From Clostridiaceae bacterium Marseille-Q4145 (GTDB taxonomy: Bacteria; Bacillota; Clostridia; Lachnospirales; Lachnospiraceae), in contig JAGTTP010000001.1 in assembly GCA_018223365.1 (NCBI GenBank), positions 620,001 through 684,000 of the forward strand: 64,000 nt of DNA, read 5' to 3'. A program made the translations under genes and the position numbers. This document shows, piece by piece, positions 58,617 through 64,000 of the stretch (the stretch's first letter is position 1; each line of letters opens with the position of its first letter). The notes under the pieces are model-generated. The model was not told the origin of the DNA. It did not search any database and worked only from the letters and a program-made list of their open reading frames with translations.

Positions 58617-59384
58617 TCAGCCCCCCCTATCTGTTATTTTTACTAAGGTGTATCTTAAATACCCGTAGCCGTAATACTCTGGGCTATGTACTCCCATGCT
58701 CACGCTGTTCTTATCCACGTAATAGCCCTTTATTGCCTTTGGTTCTTTCTTGAAATACTCACGGTCTGAAATTATGTGGTACTCTGGTTCTGGTCTTACT
58801 AAATTCTTGCTACAATTCCAGCGCTTGCCCTGTAATGCTCCGTCAGTACCCTTTTTGTGCGTTCCTGTGTACTTGATTAAATAACTTGCCAGCTCTGCAT
58901 AGTTGCCGCTATCGTCCAGTGGGAATACCTTAACCCTGTTATGCCCCTCGTATGCCTTATACCAGCAGCGTTGTAAAATCTCTGTGTCAATTTTATTTAC
59001 TACAAGGTGGTGATGCCTCGCACCTTTCTTGCCTATCTCCATAACGTGTATGTATTTGAACTCTAACCCTGCTTTTCTGTACTCCTTTCTGCACTCCCTC
59101 AAAAATACGTCTATGTCCTGCCGCATCTGCTCCGGCGTTCTGTCCGGCTCTCCTTTCCTGCGGATATAGTCAAGCACTAAATGGTAGTCCCCATAGCCAT
59201 AGTTCGCATTTATGAGTATCCTTAACTTTCTCTCTGCCTGTCTGGTGTTTACTTTCTCCTGCTCTTCTTTTGTTGGCTTTACCTTATCCCCTCTGCTGAT
59301 ACCTTTCTTTTTGTATCTGCTGGTAAAGTACCTCTCTATCTCTATCGTATTCCCCGCTTTTGTTACCCTCTCTACGTATGGCAT
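58617..59384 (-). CDS. HUH-type replication initiator protein
   Basis: About 255 residues from ATG 59384 behind GAGAGGTAG (not the upstream start at 59423). It has the HUH metal site GARHHHLVVNKID and the catalytic Tyr helix YAELASYLIKYTG, as in rolling-circle initiators and inovirus Gp2-like Rep proteins. The surrounding region (DYHLVLDYIRRKGEPDRTP, IHVMEIGKKG) fits. It would nick an origin and bind the 5' end. A predicted opposite-strand RNA lies directly upstream. Confidence 0.83.
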   Translation of the reverse strand: MPYVERVTKAGNTIEIERYFTSRYKKKGISRGDKVKPTKEEQEKVNTRQAERKLRILINANYGYGDYHLVLDYIRRKGEPDRTPEQMRQDIDVFLRECRKEYRKAGLEFKYIHVMEIGKKGARHHHLVVNKIDTEILQRCWYKAYEGHNRVKVFPLDDSGNYAELASYLIKYTGTHKKGTDGALQGKRWNCSKNLVRPEPEYHIISDREYFKKEPKAIKGYYVDKNSVSMGVHSPEYYGYGYLRYTLVKITDRGG

Positions 59385-59431
59385 ATATCTACCTCTCTGT
59401 CGGTTCGTTAATACTTTTATCAAGTGTTAAA

Positions 59432-59449
59432 ACGGGCTGCCTGCCCGTT
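59432..59449 (-). other. Weak hairpin before the replication gene
   Basis: AACGGGC and GCCCGTT form a 7-bp stem with only a short TTTT after it on the minus strand. It could modestly reduce read-through into the replication gene. No gene fits in 59385-59555. Confidence 0.4.
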
Positions 59450-59456
59450 AATTTTC

Positions 59457-59485
59457 TTGACTTTGCGCCATACATAGCTTATAAT
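59457..59485 (+). promoter_or_regulatory. Plus-strand promoter opposite the replication operon
   Basis: TTGACT (59457-59462), 17-bp spacer and TATAAT (59480-59485) on the plus strand, against the direction of all neighbouring genes. Confidence 0.75.
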
Positions 59486-59490
59486 TTTTA

Positions 59491-59556
59491 TAGTATTTCA
59501 AAGCTGTATAGCTTAGCGCCTATGGTGTTTCCCCACCGTAGGCGCTTTTATTTTTT
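59491..59556 (+). ncRNA. Predicted small plus-strand RNA opposite the rep leader
   Basis: Starting about six bases after the -10, the transcript would end at a terminator whose stem (AGCGCCTA with TAGGCGCT, extended by GGTG/CACC) is followed by TTTTATTTTTT. It is some 65 nt, has no ORF, and is complementary to the mRNA between the 59556 gene and the replication gene. By position it resembles the counter-transcribed RNAs that limit plasmid replication, which is an inference. Confidence 0.65.
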
Positions 59557-60062
59557 CATGTTTCCTGCCGCTCTCTTATGCGGCTTAAGGCATAGTCATA
59601 AGCCTGTCTGTACGGCTCTCTGCAATCGTAGCCCGTGCAGCTATATAATTTGCTGCCCTTGCAAAACTCGCAGCTGTGCAGCTTTGCGTAATCGCTTGCC
59701 GCCCGCTCCTGTCGCTTTTCCTCATATTCCAGATGCCGCTTAATCTGGTTTGCATCTATAACCGTAATCCCCAGCATATTTGCTGTATGTATTTCTCTGT
59801 CCATTCCCTCTGTTATGCCGTATTTCACGCCAGCAATAACAAAATCGCAGCCTTTCAGCAATGCAAGCCCCGCAGCCATGCCTCTTGCCCGCTCTTCCGG
59901 CTTTTTATCGTCCATGCACTGCGTCATATATAAATGCGGCGTAATAGGCGCTAAGCCCGCCTCTAATGCCTGCCGTGTCAGCTGCTGTGCATAATCTATG
60001 TTTCTGTCCAGCTCTGCGCCGTCTTTCGCCCTGTACGGGCTGCATATATAAACTTTTTTCAT
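59556..60062 (-). CDS. DUF4406/NDT-like nucleoside-handling protein
   Basis: A 168-residue protein that begins KKVYICSPYRAKDGAELDRN and has ADFVIAGVKYGITEGMDREI-like text (LKGCDFVIAGVKYGITEGMD), typical of the DUF4406 / nucleoside 2-deoxyribosyltransferase superfamily. The C-terminal third carries CEFCKGSKLYSCTGYDC, a possible zinc site. It may act on nucleotides during infection. Confidence 0.78.
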   Translation of the reverse strand: MKKVYICSPYRAKDGAELDRNIDYAQQLTRQALEAGLAPITPHLYMTQCMDDKKPEERARGMAAGLALLKGCDFVIAGVKYGITEGMDREIHTANMLGITVIDANQIKRHLEYEEKRQERAASDYAKLHSCEFCKGSKLYSCTGYDCREPYRQAYDYALSRIRERQET

Positions 60063-60064
60063 AC

Positions 60065-60379
60065 CTAATTACCCGCTTTCTGTTGTGCCTCTGTCCGTGC
60101 CTGTTCATTCCCTGCCAGATATGCCGCTAAGTGCATCAGTTCGTCTGCGTCTTTTTCTTCAATAAAATCACAATCAACGCAGCATTTGCAGTACCCCGTA
60201 ATTTGTAAATATCCGTCATATACTTCCTGCGGTGTCTTGCACTGCTTTAAATCATTTATCAAAGCTGTAAGCAGCATTACTGCCTTTATGCCTGTCTCGC
60301 CGCCTTTTCCGTGTATCCCTACTGTAATCTGCCGCATTTTTGTTGTACCGTCTGCTCCTAAAATTGTTTTACTTTTCAT
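60065..60379 (-). CDS. Phage protein of unknown function (104 residues)
   Basis: It starts at ATG 60379, inside the last codons of the preceding gene. Segments include MRQITVGIHGKGGETGIKAV and a Cys cluster GYCKCCVDCDF. No family recognised. A GTG at 60391 is a less likely start. Confidence 0.65.
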   Translation of the reverse strand: MKSKTILGADGTTKMRQITVGIHGKGGETGIKAVMLLTALINDLKQCKTPQEVYDGYLQITGYCKCCVDCDFIEEKDADELMHLAAYLAGNEQARTEAQQKAGN

Positions 60380-60623
60380 TCTGTGCCTCACTCTCTTCCT
60401 TGAACCCTGCCAAAAGCATTGTCATTGCGTCTATCGCTGTATCAAAATGTTTTCCCAACTCCGCTGCGTCAATAAGCCCCTGCTCTGTGTTTCTCCCGTT
60501 CCCTTTCATTACTTGCGCTTGCAAAACAGGTTTTAACTGGCTAAGCCCAGCTATGCTGTTCTCTAACTCTTCCTCACTCACGCATATTTTTACATAACCC
60601 TTGCCGATATGTTCAACACTCAT
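60369..60623 (-). CDS. Phage protein of unknown function (84 residues)
   Basis: It reads MSVEHIGKGYVKICVSEEEL and FDTAIDAMTMLLAGFKEESE; mostly helical, acidic at the end. Its start overlaps the OB-fold gene and its end overlaps the next gene. Function unknown. Confidence 0.65.
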   Translation of the reverse strand: MSVEHIGKGYVKICVSEEELENSIAGLSQLKPVLQAQVMKGNGRNTEQGLIDAAELGKHFDTAIDAMTMLLAGFKEESEAQNEK

Positions 60624-61341
60624 TTTCTTCCTCTTCCTTTCTTCTAATCAGCCGTACTGATACCTCGTAAGCTGTGCGCTGTTCTCTTTCTCCTGTGGCT
60701 GTGTCAAGCACCTTTTCATACTGGCGGCTCTGATACCGTCCCAGCAGCTCTACAGTGTCGCCCTGCTGCCACTGCGCCGCCTCGTCTGCCTGTTCCTGCC
60801 AGCAGATGCACGGTAAATAGCAGTTGCCGCCTGTAAGCTCATTTCTTACCTTTACCGTAATATCAGTAATGCGCTTACCTCTCGGTGTTTCTCTGTACGT
60901 TGGCTTATTCGCTATAACGCCTCTTACTGCTGCCTCGTCCTGCTCTAATGCCTTTTCCGATACCGCCACAAAATCTGCCAGAATATATACCAGCAGCCTA
61001 CCGCTCTGGAAGTCCTTAAGCGTCTGCGCCTTACCTGTCAGTAAAAGCCTGCTGCCCTCTACAAATTCCTGCATAACGTCAAATTCTATGCCGTTGCAAG
61101 CCCTGTATGGTACGTCCTCTGCAAATACTACTGTTACCTCGTCCGGCACGCCGCTTGGTCTTACCGTTTCCAGCTTTGCCATATAACCACAAAACGGCAG
61201 CCCGCATAGCTGCTTAATTTCCTTAATCTGTGTAAGCGTTCCTACCAGTCCCGCTGCATTTCCCTTGATACCGCCGCCTGTAAGCTCGTCCATGATTGCA
61301 GTATCTAAATCCCGTAAAAAATCTGGCTTTTTCTTTGTCAT
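60613..61341 (-). CDS. OB-fold (SSB-like) phage replication protein
   Basis: A 242-residue protein. The C-terminal half looks like an SSB or PriB-type OB fold (GKRITDITVKVRNELTGGNC, YLPCICWQEQADEAAQWQQG, LLGRYQSRQYEKVLDTATGE). The N-terminal half (LVGTLTQIKEIKQLCGLPFC, LLLTGKAQTLKDFQSGRLLV) may be a second OB-like domain. A role at the replication fork is probable. ATG 61341 follows AGGAAGT. Confidence 0.7.
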   Translation of the reverse strand: MTKKKPDFLRDLDTAIMDELTGGGIKGNAAGLVGTLTQIKEIKQLCGLPFCGYMAKLETVRPSGVPDEVTVVFAEDVPYRACNGIEFDVMQEFVEGSRLLLTGKAQTLKDFQSGRLLVYILADFVAVSEKALEQDEAAVRGVIANKPTYRETPRGKRITDITVKVRNELTGGNCYLPCICWQEQADEAAQWQQGDTVELLGRYQSRQYEKVLDTATGEREQRTAYEVSVRLIRRKEEEENEC

Positions 61342-61361
61342 ACTTCCTGCCCTTTCCTTTC

Positions 61362-61661
61362 TTATATGTAAATGGTGTAGTAAAGCGACATCTGCAAATC
61401 ACTAAACTTATACTGTGCTGTCTGGTCTGGCTCTAATGGTTTCATAAGCCCCAGCTCTTTCCAGCGTCTGTGCGTTATCTCTGGCACTGCCCTAAACTTC
61501 TTTACCTCATGCTCGCTGTATTTTCGGTATTCCTCGCTTATCTCATGGTCTGCAAACGGTTTGAACGCTGCCAGATACCCTACGTAAACGTCTGCCCCGC
61601 CCTCGATAATGCGCAGGCGGTCTGAACTCTCCAGCGTGCCTATAAATTCCTTTACTGTCAC
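61362..61661 (-). CDS. Phage protein of unknown function (99 residues)
   Basis: It begins with GTG 61661 (TVKEFIGTLESSDRLRIIEG, ADVYVGYLAAFKPFADHEIS). The pattern of IEGGADVYVGYLA recalls small phage proteins common in Clostridia. Function not known. Confidence 0.68.
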   Translation of the reverse strand: MTVKEFIGTLESSDRLRIIEGGADVYVGYLAAFKPFADHEISEEYRKYSEHEVKKFRAVPEITHRRWKELGLMKPLEPDQTAQYKFSDLQMSLYYTIYI

Positions 61662-61673
61662 TGTCTGCCTCTC

Positions 61674-62015
61674 CTATTTCTCCGGCATTTCGTACAGCCT
61701 CGGTATTACTGCTGCAAACGGCTGTACGTCCATGCCGCCCCTTACTATGGCTGCACCGCCAGCCGTAAACAGATAGCTTACGCACGCTTTCTGTATCTCG
61801 TCCAGAACCTCTAAGCAGCGCTCTTTTGTGGCATACTCTCCGATTTCCTCTAAACACCCGTCACTTATGCAAATTACGTGGCGCTTTTTGTCTGCCTCTG
61901 CGCCGCCTCTCTTTTTCTTTATGTCCTCGTACTCTCCATACTCTACGCTGGCGTAATTACCGCCCAGTCTATACAGCTTTTCTTTATTCTGGCTGCGTAT
62001 ATATACCTCGCTCAT
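61674..62015 (-). CDS. Phage protein of unknown function (113 residues)
   Basis: It reads MSEVYIRSQNKEKLYRLGGN, then HVICISDGCLEEIGEYATKE and ERCLEVLDEIQKACVSYLFT. This looks like the short beta-strand/helix proteins with an N-terminal YIRSQNKE motif that recur in clostridial mobile elements. No function assigned. Confidence 0.68.
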   Translation of the reverse strand: MSEVYIRSQNKEKLYRLGGNYASVEYGEYEDIKKKRGGAEADKKRHVICISDGCLEEIGEYATKERCLEVLDEIQKACVSYLFTAGGAAIVRGGMDVQPFAAVIPRLYEMPEK

Positions 62016-62020
62016 TGCTT

Positions 62021-62263
62021 TTATCTCCTTGCCTCTATGTTTTCCATTTCAGAAATGCAGTTTGACGGTATCAGCTCATAAGCTGCCGCCTCTATTTCTG
62101 TAAGCGCCTCTTTATACTCAATGTATCCCCACGCCTGCCGTGCTATCTCTGGTACGTTCTGCCGTTCCTCAAAATTTTCTATATGTAAAATCTCGTTTCC
62201 CTGCGGCTTTGGAAATGTTCCCAGTGATAACGGGCGTAAAGGGCTGTAATATCTGTGGCTCAT
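62021..62263 (-). CDS. Phage protein of unknown function (80 residues)
   Basis: The text PLRPLSLGTFPKPQGNEILH and WGYIEYKEALTEIEAAAYEL is characteristic of small accessory proteins of clostridial phages and conjugative elements. Its start overlaps the membrane protein stop by four bases (ATGA). Confidence 0.65.
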   Translation of the reverse strand: MSHRYYSPLRPLSLGTFPKPQGNEILHIENFEERQNVPEIARQAWGYIEYKEALTEIEAAAYELIPSNCISEMENIEARR

Positions 62264-62628
62264 TCTCCCGCCCCGCTTTCCTCTTTATGTTCTTGGTAGC
62301 CCTCTAAGTATCCTATTGCCTCTACGTCAATGTCCTTGCCGTCCTTACCGTCGTTGTTTATCTGAATTTTGCCGTAGTAGGCATAAATACAGCAGCCGTC
62401 ATAGTCGTATACTCTTATGCTGCCCTCTGCGGCTGCCTCTGGTGTTTCAATAACCAGCGGCTCTGCCTGCTGCATCTGCGCTGCTACCTGTTCGTCTGTT
62501 ACTGGCTCGCTGTTCTTTCCTCTGTACCAGATAGCCAGCATAAACAAAATGATTGCCAGCACTCCTGCCGCTATAATGGCTACGCACTGTATCAGTTTCT
62601 TAACTGTTTGTCGTTTTCGTTTTCTCAT
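62260..62628 (-). CDS. Membrane-anchored phage protein (122 residues)
   Basis: A basic head, then one helix (LIQCVAIIAAGVLAIILFML) and an outside or periplasm-like beta part (IRVYDYDGCCIYAYYGKIQI). No named family. ATG 62628 follows GAGGCGGGAA. Confidence 0.65.
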   Translation of the reverse strand: MRKRKRQTVKKLIQCVAIIAAGVLAIILFMLAIWYRGKNSEPVTDEQVAAQMQQAEPLVIETPEAAAEGSIRVYDYDGCCIYAYYGKIQINNDGKDGKDIDVEAIGYLEGYQEHKEESGAGE

Positions 62629-63154
62629 TTCCCGCCTCGCTTTCCTCTATCATTGCAGCCCTGCTACGCCGTTCTATCCCAGTAGCCATAAACGCTATTT
62701 TCATATCTCTTTCGTTAAATTCGTCGTAGTCTCCTGTTGGTGCATCTTCTGGGAAAATCTGCTGTGCTTGTATGAAAGCGTCCATAAATGTGCTTAATTC
62801 CTCATAAAATACATTTCTATAAAATTCAAACTCTAACTCTATTTCGATTTTCTGCGCTTTCGTGCAATATATGCCGATTTTCTGCCGCCGTCCGTATGGC
62901 TTGTATGCTGTTCTGTCAGATTTAGCACCCATGACCTTATACATACACTGCCGCAGCAGTTTTATTTCGTGCTTTCCGTTGTAGGAAAATATCGTATATT
63001 CATACTCTTCCTTTTGCAGTTCGTCTAAGGAATTTATACCGTTATCCTTAAGCAGCTTTGCAAGTTTCTTTTGCGCTGTCGTTTTCTCGCCGCCTACGCC
63101 CTGCTCTGCCAGTGCTTGCAGCTTTTTAATACGCTGTATTGTTTTTTCGTCCAT
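62600..63154 (-). CDS. DUF2786-domain protein
   Basis: About 184 residues from ATG 63154 behind AGAGAGGG. The N-terminal 40 residues match DUF2786 (IQRIKKLQALAEQGVGGEKT, LAKLLKDNGINSLDELQK), found in phage and plasmid proteins of unknown biochemistry. The rest (FEFYRNVFYEELSTFMDAFI) is helical. It overlaps neighbours on both sides. Confidence 0.78.
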   Translation of the reverse strand: MDEKTIQRIKKLQALAEQGVGGEKTTAQKKLAKLLKDNGINSLDELQKEEYEYTIFSYNGKHEIKLLRQCMYKVMGAKSDRTAYKPYGRRQKIGIYCTKAQKIEIELEFEFYRNVFYEELSTFMDAFIQAQQIFPEDAPTGDYDEFNERDMKIAFMATGIERRSRAAMIEESEAGNEKTKTTNS

Positions 63155-63563
63155 GTATTGCCCTCTCTTCTGTAGCAAAATAGTAGTCGTCTACTATCAT
63201 CATTTTTTTACTGAAAAGGCACATAAGCCCCAGCGGTACGGTAATAACCGCTATTGTTATGTCGCCCTCTGTCGCCCATACCGCCAGCACGGTAACTGCC
63301 AGCATTGCAAGCCCGTAGGCTTTCTGCTTAATGAAATACCAGCGGCGGGCTTTCTTTGCCTGCTCCCGCTGCCGCCTCTGTTCTTTTTTCTTTCGCATAT
63401 CTGCTATGGCATCTGCATAGCCTCTCTGGTATGCGTCCTCTACTATCAATGCCTCTGCTGCCATTCTCTGCCTCTCTTCCTTTCGGCGGCGCTCTCTGTC
63501 TTTCCATGTGTGCCGCTCTCCTGTTCTGGCGTTTGGTTTTACCGTGCGGGCTGCTTTTCGCAT
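63126..63563 (-). CDS. Membrane protein of unknown function
   Basis: About 145 residues from ATG 63563, whose context is better than the start at 63596. A very basic coiled stretch (RERRRKEERQRMAAEALIVE, KKKEQRRQREQAKKARR) leads into two hydrophobic helices (AYGLAMLAVTVLAVWA and ITIAVITVPLGLMCLF). Function unknown. Confidence 0.6.
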   Translation of the reverse strand: MRKAARTVKPNARTGERHTWKDRERRRKEERQRMAAEALIVEDAYQRGYADAIADMRKKKEQRRQREQAKKARRWYFIKQKAYGLAMLAVTVLAVWATEGDITIAVITVPLGLMCLFSKKMMIVDDYYFATEERAIHGRKNNTAY

Positions 63564-63698
63564 TAAAAAGCAGCTGAAAACCTGTTGACTGTCCACATAC
63601 TTTCTGGCTGGTATGACCGCCGCTATTTTTCCACGGTATACAGATTGCAGCTATTAGCCTGCTGCCCTCTGCCGCAGGCTCGCCATGCCTGCTACACA

Positions 63699-63771
63699 AT
63701 GTGCCGTGTGGGATTTGAACCCACGACTTGCCGCTTATGAAGCGGCTGCTCTAACCGCTGAACTAACGGCA
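63699..63771 (-). tRNA. Phage-borne tRNA with CAT anticodon (Met, or Ile2)
   Basis: The acceptor is GTGCCGT/ACGGCAC, the anticodon arm GCCGC-TTCATAA-GCGGC, the T-arm has GGTTCAAATCC, and the discriminator is A. CCA is not encoded. CAT anticodons serve elongator Met, initiator Met or, after modification, Ile AUA; sequence alone does not settle which. It is inside the early operon. Confidence 0.9.
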
Positions 63772-63791
63772 CTCGTGGCGGCTGCTGCCGC

Positions 63792-64000
63792 CTACTCATT
63801 AAATAAAAAGCCTTTTTCTATTAAAAACCTTATCCAATCGCAGCCCGTTACGTCGTCCCGCTCAATGAATTTGTAAAAGCTCTCTGCGTCCTCTATTCCG
63901 TATTTCTTCAAAATGTTTCTTGCGTTCTTTGCTGCTGGCGTAGTAAAAACATTCTCTGCGTAAAATGTAGCCTCTATAGTCCCGTAGCTGTTCTTTCCTG
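63792..64000 (-). CDS. Partial phage early protein
   Basis: The frame is open from the window edge to TAG 63792 and encodes about 68 residues with FYAENVFTTPAAKNARNILK and YGIEDAESFYKFIERDDVTG. The N-terminus is outside the window. No family recognised. Confidence 0.55.
   Translation of the reverse strand, partial: GKNSYGTIEATFYAENVFTTPAAKNARNILKKYGIEDAESFYKFIERDDVTGCDWIRFLIEKGFLFNE

Overview
The window comes from a low-to-mid GC Gram-positive gut-type Firmicute, most likely a Lachnospiraceae-like member of the Clostridia. The signs are AGGAGG ribosome sites, consensus sigma-A promoters with 17-bp spacers, abundant cohesin/dockerin surface proteins and a Clostridia-type siphophage. Almost all genes lie on the minus strand.

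Region 1 (1-8,000) is host core: a partial Mn-dependent pyrophosphatase, a small alarmone synthetase, a short conserved gene on the plus strand, a group IIC-like intron that has landed in the last codons of that gene, a DUF1002 protein, an alpha/beta hydrolase, aspartokinase and L-ribulose-5-phosphate 4-epimerase.

Region 2 (8,023-29,810) looks like a roughly 20-kb minus-strand operon, read from 28,327 down to 8,023. It encodes two very large PQQ-propeller/dockerin proteins, two cohesin-dockerin proteins, a membrane-anchored cohesin, a further dockerin protein, a DUF4430 (transcobalamin C-terminal-like) protein, an alpha/alpha-barrel prenyltransferase-repeat protein, and a MoxR / DUF58 / transglutaminase-like trio. 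A cobalamin riboswitch followed by a terminator precedes the operon. A second cobalamin riboswitch with its own promoter and terminator precedes an LRR protein just upstream. Together these suggest a B12-repressed, cohesin-dockerin-assembled surface complex for corrinoid capture, built from parts that resemble a split intrinsic factor. That function is inference; the domains and riboswitch cores are visible.

Region 3 (about 30,000 to the window end) is a siphophage-type prophage, followed backwards from the left end: IS30-type transposase, HIRAN-domain protein with an 11-G tract, XRE repressor behind a consensus promoter with an internal operator, lysis genes, a diversity-generating retroelement (DGR), tail, head, packaging, then early genes (SSB, ParA/ParB, VRR-NUC, HUH replication protein, many small proteins, a tRNA). 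The DGR is complete: target gene with VR (36,728-36,853), post-VR hairpin with a GAAA loop, avd, TR (36,167-36,292) and RT. TR and VR differ at 13 of 126 positions, every one at a TR adenine, and all in AAC/AAT codons. No tyrosine or serine integrase is visible. The right end of the prophage is outside the window.

Other signals not explained by coding genes: a predicted about 65-nt plus-strand RNA (59,491-59,556) opposite the leader of the replication gene, a late promoter followed at once by a terminator (53,303-53,398), a lambda-like -1 frameshift in the tail chaperone, and a Cys-to-Ser change at the expected nucleophile of the transglutaminase-like protein.
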